A DNA stretch of 64,000 nt. Source: Cellulomonas edaphi (lineage in GTDB: Bacteria; Actinomycetota; Actinomycetes; Actinomycetales; Cellulomonadaceae). Under the pieces are notes generated by a model. That model saw nothing but the letters and a program-made list of their open reading frames with translations, searched no databases and was not told the origin of the DNA. This document shows positions 1 through 7,885 of the stretch, one piece after another. The position numbers and the translations under genes are program-made. How positions within the stretch are numbered: position 1 is the stretch's first letter; each line of letters starts with the position of its first letter. The stretch spans positions 984,024 to 1,048,023 of the forward strand of contig NZ_JAUCGR010000001.1 of the NCBI RefSeq assembly GCF_030362815.1, written 5' to 3'.

Positions 1-81
1 GGGGACTTCCCCATGGTTCCTCCTCGGTTACGGCCACCACGGTAGGGCGACCGGGCTGTGGGTGCGCGGTGACGGGCCGCA

Positions 82-1422
82 TCACGTGCCGCGGGTCCGG
101 CGGCGTCGGAGCACCTGGCGCACGGGTGGCACCATGGTGCCGTCGGCGAGCAGCTGGGCCCGGGTGCGGCGCCGGCTGTGCAGCACGCCCGCGACGCCGA
201 TGAGCCACGGCACCAGCAGCGAGCTGAACGCGAGACGGTAGGCGTCCAGCGAGTAGGTGGTCGCGCCCGGTGGCGAGGCGAGCTGGAGCACCACTCCGAC
301 GGCCAGGACCGCGCCGATGGTCGAGATGAAGCCGCCCGTGTTGACGAAGCCGGTGGCCGTGCCCAGCGAGGCCGCGGGCGTGGACGTCCGCGCGAAGTCC
401 ATGCCCACGAGCGACACCGGCCCGCCCGCCCCCACGGCGATCACGAAGACGACGAGCACCCACATGGGCCGCGGCGTCGACGGTGCCAGCAGCAGCACCC
501 AGGCCGCGAGCGTGACCACACAGCTGGTCAGCACCGCCCAGCTGCGGCGCAGCGGGTGGCGGGCCGCGAACATGCCGACGACCGGTCCGGTGCCCATCGC
601 CGTGAGCGTGAGGATGGTGAGCAGCAGGCTCGCCTGGGCACGCGTGCAGCCCTGCGCCGTGAGGAAGAAGGGCACCCCCCACAGCAGCGCGATGACGTTC
701 GCGCTGAACGGCGTCACGAAGTGGCTCCAGAAGCCCAGTCGCGTGCCCGGGGGGCGCGTGGCGAGGCGCACGGCCGGCATGAACCTCGACGCGGGCGCGG
801 GCTGCACGCGGCCCGACGAGCGGATGCCGACGAACGCGACGACGCCCGCGACCGCGCCCACCGCGGCGAGCGAGCCGAACGTGGCCTCCCAGCCGCGCGA
901 GTGCAGCAGCCACGCCACCGGGATGGCGGACGCCAGCTGGCCCGACTGCCCGATCAGGCCGGTCACCTGCACCATCACGGGCACGCGCCGGGCGGGGAAC
1001 CACTCGGTGACCAGGCGGATGGCGCTGATGAACAGCCCGGCGTCGCCCGCGCCGATGAGCACGCGGGCCAGGAGCGCCGTGGGCACCGAGTCGGCGAGCG
1101 CGAGCACCAGCTGCCCGGACGCCATGACCAGGGAGCCGGCGGTGATGACCGCGCGCGGCCCGAAGCGGTCCAGCAGCCGGCCCGCCGGGATCTGCATGCC
1201 GGCGTACACGACGAGCTGGGTCACGGACAGCGCGGCCAGGCCGGTCGCGGACAGCGAGAACCGGTCGATCGCCTCGACGCCCGCGACGCCGAGCGCGGTG
1301 CGGTGCGTGACCCCGACGAAGTAGGCGATCACCGCACAGGTCCAGACCGCCATGGCGCTGCGACCGGCCGAGCCGATCGAGGGTGCGCGTGCGCCCGCAA
1401 CCGGCACGGGCGCGCCCGACAT
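82..1422 (-). CDS. MFS transporter (12-TM)
   Basis: A 446-residue polytopic membrane protein of the major facilitator superfamily. The hydrophobic profile fits 12 transmembrane helices in two halves. A motif-A-like loop (GRLLDRFGPR) follows the second helix, around residues 82-91, as expected for MFS loop 2-3. A long Gly/Ala-rich helix 4 (LIGAGDAGLFISAIRLV) resembles anion/organic solute or sugar-phosphate type permeases. The N-terminal 25 residues and the Arg-rich C-terminus are presumed cytoplasmic. It is transcribed away from the ECF sigma cluster, from which it is separated by about 100 bp, so co-regulation is not indicated. The substrate cannot be told from sequence. Assignment to the superfamily is firm and the specificity is unknown. 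Confidence 0.9.
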   Translation of the reverse strand: MSGAPVPVAGARAPSIGSAGRSAMAVWTCAVIAYFVGVTHRTALGVAGVEAIDRFSLSATGLAALSVTQLVVYAGMQIPAGRLLDRFGPRAVITAGSLVMASGQLVLALADSVPTALLARVLIGAGDAGLFISAIRLVTEWFPARRVPVMVQVTGLIGQSGQLASAIPVAWLLHSRGWEATFGSLAAVGAVAGVVAFVGIRSSGRVQPAPASRFMPAVRLATRPPGTRLGFWSHFVTPFSANVIALLWGVPFFLTAQGCTRAQASLLLTILTLTAMGTGPVVGMFAARHPLRRSWAVLTSCVVTLAAWVLLLAPSTPRPMWVLVVFVIAVGAGGPVSLVGMDFARTSTPAASLGTATGFVNTGGFISTIGAVLAVGVVLQLASPPGATTYSLDAYRLAFSSLLVPWLIGVAGVLHSRRRTRAQLLADGTMVPPVRQVLRRRRTRGT

Positions 1423-1525
1423 CGACAGCCTCTCGATCAGCGGTGCGGCGTGCTCGACCCCCAGGGGTGCCGCGGGAAGACACCAGCGTACGTCCGCCCG
1501 GCGAAGCCTCCGGTCACCGCTCCGG

Positions 1526-2593
1526 TCACCGCTCGGGGACCCACTGCGCCGACGTGATGGCCTGGAAGCTGGTGACCGTGGGCTCGTCGAACACGGTCCC
1601 GGGCAGCCCGGTGCCCACCAGCTCCCAGCTGAGCAGCTGCCCGGTCGCCGGGTCGATCACCAGGAGCCGCAGCGCGTCGGTCGCGTCTGGCCCGTGCATG
1701 ACGACCGCCTCGCCGGTACGGCCCACACGGTCGCGCGTCGTGCCCAGGGTGCGGGCGGCTGGCTCGTCGGCCAGCATCGCCCAGACCGTCGCCGACAGGT
1801 CGGCCGGGACCACCGCGCGGCCGTACAGGTCGGTGATGGCGTAGTAGAGGCAGCGCTCCTCGTCGTCGGTGGAGGCGCGGCACTGCGGGTCGGTGGCGAG
1901 GAAGGCGTCGCGCAACGCGACCGGGTCGCGCGGCAGCTGGGCGGCGTAGTCGGCGTCCATGGTGCCCGCGGGAAGCCGATCGACGCTGGCCGCGCCGCCC
2001 AGGGGGTAGCGGTCGGGGTCGATGACGTCGCCGTGCAGGTCGAGCGCGGGGGCCCGCACCTCGCGGCTGACGACCGAGCCGTCGGGCGAGATCCGCAGGT
2101 CGGTGAACGTGGTGGCGAGCTCGGCGTCCTGGCGTGCGGCGTCGAAGTTGAGGTACCAGGCGTACGACTGGATCCGCTGCACGCCCGAGCCGCCCGTCGC
2201 GGGCTGGGCGGCCGCCGCGCCGGAGATGGCGGTCAGGGTGTCCCGCGCCGACGGCAGGGTGTCGGCGAGCGCATCGTCGACGGTGCCCGCGGAGAACTCG
2301 AGCACGGGCGGCGGCCCGGCCTGTGCGCCCGTCCCGCGGGACTGCCAGGAGATGCCCGCCACGACGAGCCCGAGCACGACCGCCGCCGCGACCGCGATGC
2401 GCGCCGGTCCGCGCGCGGCCCAGGGCCGGCGCGCGGGCTCGGCGGGGACCGCGACCGGCGTGGCGAGGATCCGGGCCAGCAGCGCCTCGTCGGCCGTGCT
2501 CAGCGGCTCCCGGGGGGCGTGCTCGGGCGCACCCAGCAGCGTGCGCAGGCGACGCGCCTCGTTGTCGGCGCGCAGGTCGTCGTCCGTGCTCAC
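1526..2593 (-). CDS. CU044_5270-like membrane protein, probable sigma-factor partner
   Basis: 355 residues. The start is the GTG that overlaps the stop of the upstream sigma factor by 4 bp (GTGA), so the two are translationally coupled. Residues 1-60 are a hydrophilic, charged cytoplasmic segment. One transmembrane helix (IAVAAAVVLGLVVAGISW, about residues 70-88) follows, and the remaining 265 residues are an extracytoplasmic domain with no catalytic motif recognised. This layout (short cytoplasmic end, one TM, large external sensor) and the position directly after an ECF sigma gene match the actinobacterial CU044_5270 family, which is thought to act as anti-sigma or sensor partner. No zinc-binding HxxxCxxC anti-sigma motif is present in the N-terminal part, so direct sigma binding is inferred only from gene context. 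Confidence 0.75.
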   Translation of the reverse strand: MSTDDDLRADNEARRLRTLLGAPEHAPREPLSTADEALLARILATPVAVPAEPARRPWAARGPARIAVAAAVVLGLVVAGISWQSRGTGAQAGPPPVLEFSAGTVDDALADTLPSARDTLTAISGAAAAQPATGGSGVQRIQSYAWYLNFDAARQDAELATTFTDLRISPDGSVVSREVRAPALDLHGDVIDPDRYPLGGAASVDRLPAGTMDADYAAQLPRDPVALRDAFLATDPQCRASTDDEERCLYYAITDLYGRAVVPADLSATVWAMLADEPAARTLGTTRDRVGRTGEAVVMHGPDATDALRLLVIDPATGQLLSWELVGTGLPGTVFDEPTVTSFQAITSAQWVPER

Positions 2594-3162
2594 GAGCCCA
2601 CCTCCCGCAGGTCGCCCTCGCCCAGCACGGCGGCCAGGCGGCGGCGCGCACGGCTGAGGCGCGCGCGCATCGCGGTCGGGCTGCAGCCCAGCGCGTAGGC
2701 CGCCTCGGCGGGCGTCAGGGCGTGCCACACGACGAGCTCGAGCGCGTCCCGGTCGGTGTCGGGCAGCGCGGCCAGCACGCGGGCCACGCGGTCGTCGCCC
2801 ACCACGCGGTCGGTCGGGTCGTCGCCCAGCTCGCGCCGCGCCGCGGCCCGTTCCGCGGTGTGCTGGCGCCGCGACCGCGAGCGGAGCGCGTGCGCGCACT
2901 CGTAGTGCGCGGTGCGGTAGATCCAGGCGCGGCGCATGCCGTGGTCCTCGGGCAGCTCGGCCCAGCGACGCCACGCGGTGGTGAACGTCTCGCTGACCAC
3001 GTCGTCCGCGGCGTCGTCGCCCACCGTGCGGGCGACGTACCGACGGACGCGCGGGGCCACCTCGCGGAACAGCGCCTCGAACGACGCGGCCGCCTCCGCG
3101 TGGCCGGGCGCCAGCGCGTCGAGCACCACGCCACCCCCCGGTCGGATCGCCACGGCTAGCAC
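2590..3162 (-). CDS. ECF-type RNA polymerase sigma factor
   Basis: 190 residues. Residues 25-100 carry sigma region 2, including the DDVVSETFTTAWRRW core-binding/-10 recognition helix and the RAWIYRTAHYECAHALR segment typical of region 2.3-2.4. Residues 128-180 carry region 4 with a helix-turn-helix (LTPAEAAYALGCSPTAMRARLSRARRRL). Region 3 is absent, which defines the ECF/group 4 class. The reading frame opens with GTG, and a downstream GTG (residue 12) preceded by a G-rich stretch is an alternative start. It is coupled by a GTGA overlap to the membrane protein that follows, which is probably its regulator. The target regulon is unknown. The small secreted protein just upstream on the same strand could be a target, but this is inference. 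Confidence 0.9.
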   Translation of the reverse strand: MLAVAIRPGGGVVLDALAPGHAEAAASFEALFREVAPRVRRYVARTVGDDAADDVVSETFTTAWRRWAELPEDHGMRRAWIYRTAHYECAHALRSRSRRQHTAERAAARRELGDDPTDRVVGDDRVARVLAALPDTDRDALELVVWHALTPAEAAYALGCSPTAMRARLSRARRRLAAVLGEGDLREVGS

Positions 3163-3166
3163 CCGT

Positions 3167-3556
3167 CTAGCACTCTGTGGTTCCGAGGATACGGAACGAG
3201 CGAGCCGCCACCGAGGTGGCGCTGACCCGGGTCCCCGGCGGGTAGCAGCGGCTGGTCCCGGTGCCGTCGAGGCCGCTGTAGACGCGCGCGGCCGTCGAGG
3301 CGCGGTTGCTGACCGACCGCGCGGTCGACAGCCCGGTGTCGTACACCGCGGTCGAGAAGGTGCTCACCATCACGCCCGCGTACGGCGCGACGGTCCACAG
3401 GCACAGCCGGCCGTCCGGGCACGCGGACGCGGAGAAGACGAGCGCCACGGAGTCGTCGTCCTCGTCGGCGTGCGCGGCCGTGGACGTCGCCGCCGCAGTC
3501 ACGACGAGAGCGCCGACGAGCATGCCGCTCGCTGCCAGATGGATCACGCGGTGCAC
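3167..3556 (-). CDS. Small secreted peptidase-inhibitor-I36-like protein
   Basis: 129 residues with a classical Sec signal peptide: N-terminal Met-His-Arg, hydrophobic core MLVGALVVTAAATSTAAHA, cleavage expected after AHA near residue 30. The mature part contains CPDGRLCLWTVAPYAG followed by a second small cysteine pair (RCYPPGT and the terminal TTEC). The CPxGxxCLW motif with downstream cysteines is the hallmark of the inhibitor I36/SMPI-like beta-gamma-crystallin fold common in actinobacterial exported proteins. Four cysteines suggest two disulphides. The gene ends only 4 bp before the ECF sigma gene on the same strand, so it may be the first gene of that transcript. A Crp-like site lies 56 bp upstream of the start. 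Inhibitor activity is not demonstrated by sequence alone. Confidence 0.75.
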   Translation of the reverse strand: MHRVIHLAASGMLVGALVVTAAATSTAAHADEDDDSVALVFSASACPDGRLCLWTVAPYAGVMVSTFSTAVYDTGLSTARSVSNRASTAARVYSGLDGTGTSRCYPPGTRVSATSVAARSFRILGTTEC

Positions 3557-3611
3557 GACGCCTCCCCTCCGCGGTCAGGCAGAACCTAGACCGCCCGTGC
3601 GCATCCGCACA

Positions 3612-3627
3612 TGTGACGTGGATCACT
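3612..3627. promoter_or_regulatory. Crp/GlxR-like binding site
   Basis: TGTGACGTGGATCACT fits TGTGA-N6-TCACA with one mismatch in the last base. It lies 56 bp upstream of the I36-like start codon. Crp/GlxR-family regulators of actinobacteria recognise this consensus, but binding here is inferred. Confidence 0.4.
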
Positions 3628-3677
3628 CTAACGAGGCGTCACGCCGCAGGCTCGAGCGGGCACTCACGAGGTGGGGG

Positions 3678-3740
3678 CAGGAGTCGCGATCGAGGGTGGG
3701 GCCGGGTAGGGGGCGGCCTCACCCGCGGTCGCGACTCCTG
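3678..3740. repeat. Long two-part inverted repeat between divergent genes
   Basis: Outer arms 3678-3689 (CAGGAGTCGCGA) and 3729-3740 are perfect reverse complements (12 bp). Inner arms 3694-3704 and 3714-3724 pair over 11 bp with a single G-T, leaving a 9-nt loop and a small internal loop. It sits between divergent genes, so it is unlikely to be an ordinary terminator. It may be a cruciform operator or a 5'UTR structure of the 3874 operon. Confidence 0.6.
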
Positions 3741-3873
3741 CCTCGGTCGCGCGCGTGCACCGATCGCCCCCCGCCCTGATCGCCCAGAGAGCCGGTATCA
3801 CAGCGACGGCTCGGGCACTCCTTCTGTGACACCTCCGGTCGCCGACCGGACGGCCCACAAGGGGGAGGGCAGC

Positions 3874-6759
3874 ATGAACCGGATCACGGAGGCGACGGGC
3901 GGGATCCCGCTCAAGGACGTCGACGCCATGGCCACCAGCATCGCGGGCTCGGGCTTCAAGGCCGTCGAGCTCGCACCAGCACTGAGCGACGCGTTCGGCA
4001 GGAGTCCGAACCGCGCGGTCGCGCTCGCCAGCGCCTACGCGAAGACGCTGCCCACGCTCGACGACCATCGCCAGCTGTTCCAGGCGGCCGCCAAGCTGGA
4101 ACCAGGGGAGCACCGTTCGCTCGTGGACGGCTATCGCAAGGCCGGCCAGGCGCAGGCCGTGGTGCACGCCGTCGGCCTGCTGCCGCGCGCCGAGGGCCGC
4201 ACGATCATGGCGGACCTGCTGCACAAGCCCGACGGCTCGATCGACAAGGCCGGCGCCACATCGGTGGGCCTGTGGCTGCGCGACGCGGGCCAGCAGCTGC
4301 TCGCCGCTCAGACCCCGACGCCGCCCGAGGACCACGACGACGCGATCGTGGACTTCATCGAGGACGTCGGCGACGCCATCTCCGACGCGGTGAGCTCCGT
4401 GATCGACGCGATCGGCGACGCCATCGAGGACTTCGTCGCCGCGATCGCGGACGTCGTCAACTGGGTGGCCACCGAGGTCGCCGCGCTGGCCCGGTCGCTC
4501 GTGGCCGCGTTCGCCACCCTGGCCGACCTGTTCACCAAGGTGATCGAGGCCGGCTACGAGGTGCTCCGCAAGATCGTCAAGGGGCTCGAGGACATCGGCA
4601 AGTCGATGTTCCAGATGCTCGACGCGGCGTTCGCGCTGGCGCGCGACGCGCTCGTGTCGATCCTGCGGGCGATGGACAGCCTGGGCCGAACGCTCGGACA
4701 GCTGCTGTCGTACCTGGTCAACAAGGCCGCCGACCTGGTGCGCAAGGGGATCGACGCGCTGCTGGCGATCGGCAAGACGATCGGCAACCTCATCGAGCAG
4801 GCCGCGGCCGCGGCGCTGTCCCTCGTGGACAAGGTGGTGCGCGCGCTCGTCGAGCTCGGCAAGGCCGTCGGCGAGATCCTGGCGACCATCGTCGCGAAGT
4901 CGCTCGAGCTGCTCAAGCAGGTGGTGTCCACCCTGGTCTCGCTGGGCCGCGCGATCGGGCAGCTGCTGCAGGACGCGCTCGCCCTCGGCCTGGACTTCCT
5001 GCGCAAGATGGCGCAGGCGGCCGCGGCGATCGGTGCGGCCCTGGCCGACCTCGCGACCTTCATCGCGACGGCCGCGGCGGCCGCGGTCAAGGCCGTCGTG
5101 GCCGGGATCCTCGCCGCCACCAACTCGCTGATCAGCCTCGTCATCGAGGTCGCGAAGGTGGGCTTCGCGGTGCTCAAGAAGGTGGTCGCGGCGGTGTTCG
5201 AGCTGGGCCGCACGCTGGGGAACCTGCTCAAGGAGCTGGCCAAGGCCGTCGTCAGCACGCTGCGCGACGTCCTCAAGGCCGCGTTCGAGCTGGGCAAGAC
5301 GATCGCCGAGTTCGCGGCGGAGATGGTCCGGTACACCTACCGGGCCGCGGCCCGGTTCGTGGAGGCCGCGATCGCGGCGGGCGCCGCGGTGGCCGACCTG
5401 CTCGAGTCCGTCGTGGAGCAGGGCTACTTCGTGTTCCGCCGCATGGTCAACGGCATCCTGCAGGCGCTCGGCTCGGTGGCGTCCGTCTTCGGGTGGCTGC
5501 TGGCCCGGGGCGCCGACCTCGCCTCGGAGCTGTGGCGACAGGCGGTGCTCGCGGTCCGGTTCGTCAAGAACGCCGTCAACGAGATCCTGTCGTGGGCCTT
5601 CACCCAGGCCAAGGCGGTCTTCGAGACGATCGTCAAGGCGATCGAGGCGGTCGGCTCGGCCATCGCGGAGGTCATCGACTGGGCGCTCGCGGCCGGTGCC
5701 GCGGCGCTCGAGTGGCTGGGCGAGGTCACGGTGAAGATCGGCAACTCGCTGTCCTACGTGCTGTCGTACATCGAGGACGACGTGCTGCCGGCGATCGCCT
5801 CGGTCATCAAGGGCGCGCTGCGTGCCGGTGCCGCGATCGCCGGCATCATCGCCTGGGCGGTCGAGCGGGCCGCGGCGACCTTGCGGACCGCCGTCGAGGC
5901 GCTGCTGGCGGCGGGGGCCACGATCGGCCAGCTCGTCGTCGCGACGCTGCTGCACCCGGGCGACGCCCTGGGCAACCTGCTCCAGGCGCTCGACGCGCTC
6001 GGGCAGGCGTTCTCCACGATCGCCGACGACGTGTGGAGCATCGGGGGCGAGGCGTGGGAGCGGTTCGTGCTCGCTGCCAAGGAGGTGGGCCGCGGGGTCG
6101 TCGAGATCCTCGAGGCAGCCCTCGAGATCGTGGGCGGGGCCGTGGCCTCCGCCATCGCGATCCTGCTGCGGACCCTGGCGTCCTACCGGGAGATGTCGCC
6201 GCAGGAGAAGGCCGACGCGGCGCTCGTGTTCGGCCCCGCCCTCGACCTGTCCGACGTGTACGTCGCCACCGAGAGCCTGACCAACGACGTCATCTTCGGC
6301 ATCCAGGACTTCTTCACCGGCAACCCGGACTCCCGGGCGTTCGTCACCGACACGCTGATCAACTTCGACGTCGACGACGGCCCGCTCGAGCGCCGCAAGA
6401 TGATCCACGAGCTGACCCACGTCTGGCAGTTCAAGACGACGGGCCCGTTCTACCTGGTCGAGGCGATCCACGCCCAGATCGCAGGCGACGGCTACAACTA
6501 CGGGTACGACGAGGGCGTCGCCAGCGTCTCGATCGTCACCGACTACGCCGGCACCACCAGGAACGAGGACCGCGGCGAGGCGACCGGCGAGGGCGCGCAG
6601 GACGACCTCATCGCGGCGGGCGGCGACTTCGACCACTTCAACCGCGAGCAGCAGGGCCAGATCCTCATGCACTGGTTCGTGCGGGCGGTGCTCCAGGCCC
6701 GACCCGCGGCCGAGGTCGCGGCGTGGGAGCCCTACGTGCAGGCCGTCCGGGCGTCGTGA
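3874..6759 (+). CDS. Long amphipathic-helix-repeat protein with C-terminal HExxH (HELTHVWQ) zincin motif
   Basis: 961 residues from the ATG preceded by a strong GGGGGAGGG ribosome site at 3861-3869; the open frame extends further upstream without one. Residues 1-145 form a hydrophilic helical head. Residues about 150-780 are an unbroken run of amphipathic helices in units of roughly 29-31 residues, with recurring cores such as ALVELGKAVGEIL, TLVSLGRAIGQLL and AVFELGRTLGNLL, poor in Pro and lacking Cys. Residues about 800-961 form a globular end with HELTHVWQ (His845, Glu846, His849) and NREQQGQIL (Glu925), the pairing seen in zincin-like domains of toxin, tail or eCIS-associated proteins. No signal peptide is seen. 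It is first gene of a five-gene coupled operon; its stop overlaps the next GTG. The repeats could coat membranes, form a fibre or act as a tape-measure; which is unknown. I do not recognise an established family for the full length. Confidence 0.85.
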   Translation: MNRITEATGGIPLKDVDAMATSIAGSGFKAVELAPALSDAFGRSPNRAVALASAYAKTLPTLDDHRQLFQAAAKLEPGEHRSLVDGYRKAGQAQAVVHAVGLLPRAEGRTIMADLLHKPDGSIDKAGATSVGLWLRDAGQQLLAAQTPTPPEDHDDAIVDFIEDVGDAISDAVSSVIDAIGDAIEDFVAAIADVVNWVATEVAALARSLVAAFATLADLFTKVIEAGYEVLRKIVKGLEDIGKSMFQMLDAAFALARDALVSILRAMDSLGRTLGQLLSYLVNKAADLVRKGIDALLAIGKTIGNLIEQAAAAALSLVDKVVRALVELGKAVGEILATIVAKSLELLKQVVSTLVSLGRAIGQLLQDALALGLDFLRKMAQAAAAIGAALADLATFIATAAAAAVKAVVAGILAATNSLISLVIEVAKVGFAVLKKVVAAVFELGRTLGNLLKELAKAVVSTLRDVLKAAFELGKTIAEFAAEMVRYTYRAAARFVEAAIAAGAAVADLLESVVEQGYFVFRRMVNGILQALGSVASVFGWLLARGADLASELWRQAVLAVRFVKNAVNEILSWAFTQAKAVFETIVKAIEAVGSAIAEVIDWALAAGAAALEWLGEVTVKIGNSLSYVLSYIEDDVLPAIASVIKGALRAGAAIAGIIAWAVERAAATLRTAVEALLAAGATIGQLVVATLLHPGDALGNLLQALDALGQAFSTIADDVWSIGGEAWERFVLAAKEVGRGVVEILEAALEIVGGAVASAIAILLRTLASYREMSPQEKADAALVFGPALDLSDVYVATESLTNDVIFGIQDFFTGNPDSRAFVTDTLINFDVDDGPLERRKMIHELTHVWQFKTTGPFYLVEAIHAQIAGDGYNYGYDEGVASVSIVTDYAGTTRNEDRGEATGEGAQDDLIAAGGDFDHFNREQQGQILMHWFVRAVLQARPAAEVAAWEPYVQAVRAS

Positions 6760-7631
6760 ACGTCGTCCTGGTGGCACCGTCGGCGGCGCGGGCACTGCTC
6801 GCGCCGCTGACGGCGTGCTGGTCGGTGACCTACGCGTCGCCGTCGGCCCCGATCGACCAGGTGGTGAGGGGCGCGGACGCGGTGCTCGTCGCGGGCTCGC
6901 ATCATCGCGCGCCCCGCACCGTCCTGCCCGGCCCCGTGGTGCTCGACGACGGGCGCCCCGTCCCGGTGGCGTGGCTGCCGTTGGTGTCCGACGAGGCGAC
7001 CGCGCGCTTCGCGCGGGCGGCGGCGTCCGTGCACGCCCGCGCATCCCGGCGCCGAACCGTCGCGGTGCTCGGGCAGCGGCTGTCCCGGTACGACGACCTC
7101 GCGGGGCGGATCGCGCGCGTCGCCTCCGCCCACGGACCCGTGCGGCGGTGGACGTCCTACGACGTGGTGCGCGACGACCTGGTGGCCGGCCTGCGGCGCG
7201 GTCCCGCGCTCGCGGTCTACGTCGGCCACGGCCGCTCCATCGGGTGGGTCGGCTACGCGGGACTGCGGGCGCACCACTTCCCGGCGGCGCCGGGGGCCCC
7301 CGTCGGCGCGGTCCTGTCGCTGGCCTGCCGCACCGCGAGCAGGCAGCGCACCGGGCTGTCGTTCACCGAGGCCCTGGTGGTCCGCGGCGTCGCCGCCTCG
7401 GCCGTCGGGGCCACGGGCCCCACCCTGCACACCGCGAATGCCCGGTGGGCGTTGCGCGTGGCCGACGGCGCCGCCCGCGCCGCCACGGTCGGCGAGCTCG
7501 TCGCGGCGGCCGCCGCCGCGGACCCGCACGCCGACTTCTACCGGATCGTCGGCGACCCCACGGCCCCCCTGCTCGACGACCCGGCGTTCGATCCCGACCC
7601 TGAGCTGGACCCTGAGCTGGAGGTGCCCTGA
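6756..7631 (+). CDS. Gingipain-like (C25/caspase-fold) cysteine peptidase
   Basis: 291 residues from a GTG overlapping the previous stop (GTGA). The second half has the signature of clan CD peptidases related to family C25: a hydrophobic strand ending in VYVGHGRSIGW (catalytic His158) and a second strand ending in SLACRTAS (catalytic Cys191), followed by LSFTEALVVRGVAASAVGATGPT, which resembles the segment after the nucleophile in gingipains. There is no signal peptide or transmembrane helix, so it is predicted cytoplasmic, unlike secreted gingipains. The N-terminal 130 residues are Rossmann-like and may form the first half of the fold. The context (zincin-like partner upstream, acyl carrier protein and ketosynthase downstream, all coupled) suggests processing or transacylation within one pathway, which is inference. 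Family assignment is by motif only. Confidence 0.7.
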   Translation: MNVVLVAPSAARALLAPLTACWSVTYASPSAPIDQVVRGADAVLVAGSHHRAPRTVLPGPVVLDDGRPVPVAWLPLVSDEATARFARAAASVHARASRRRTVAVLGQRLSRYDDLAGRIARVASAHGPVRRWTSYDVVRDDLVAGLRRGPALAVYVGHGRSIGWVGYAGLRAHHFPAAPGAPVGAVLSLACRTASRQRTGLSFTEALVVRGVAASAVGATGPTLHTANARWALRVADGAARAATVGELVAAAAAADPHADFYRIVGDPTAPLLDDPAFDPDPELDPELEVP

Positions 7632-7885
7632 TGCCGACCGTCGACACCGACGTCCTGGCCCGGCTGCGCACGGAGCTGGCCTCCGTCCGCCCGGACATCG
7701 CCGCGACCGCACCCGCGGACGCGACGCTCAAGCACGACCTGGAGATCGACTCGCTCGACGTCCTCGAGTTCGTGGCCCGCGTCGAGGCCGCGTTCGGGCT
7801 CGTCGTGCCGGACGAGGACTGGCAGGCCGTCGCCACGCTCGACTCCCTCGCGGCGTACGTGGCCGAGCACCGGACCCGACCGTGA
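7631..7885 (+). CDS. Acyl carrier protein
   Basis: 84 residues, starting at an ATG that shares one base with the previous stop (TGATG). It is a four-helix carrier domain with the phosphopantetheine attachment motif EIDSLDVLEF; Ser41 is the expected 4'-phosphopantetheine site. Acidic helix II and the downstream segment EAAFGLVVPDEDW are typical. It differs from the housekeeping AcpP in the Thr/Ala-rich N-terminus and in lying outside any fab cluster. It sits directly upstream of a ketosynthase (GTGA overlap), so it probably carries the substrate of that enzyme. A dedicated phosphopantetheinyl transferase is not seen in the window, so modification would rely on the host AcpS or Sfp-type enzyme. 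Confidence 0.92.
   Translation: MPTVDTDVLARLRTELASVRPDIAATAPADATLKHDLEIDSLDVLEFVARVEAAFGLVVPDEDWQAVATLDSLAAYVAEHRTRP

Larger units (their letters stand above)
3557..3873. other. Divergent intergenic region with regulatory-looking repeats
   Basis: A 317-bp region between the I36-like gene (minus) and the helical-repeat/HExxH gene (plus). No credible coding sequence is present. It holds a Crp/GlxR-like site (3612-3627), a long two-part inverted repeat (3678-3740), and a TCACAG / CTGTGA inverted pair at 3798-3803 and 3824-3829. It presumably carries both divergent promoters. Confidence 0.6.

Noticed and set aside
3664-7044. Long minus-strand open frame opposite the helical-repeat gene
   Set aside because: It is an Arg/Asp/His-rich shadow frame created by the GC-rich third positions of the plus-strand genes and has no SD or recognisable domain.
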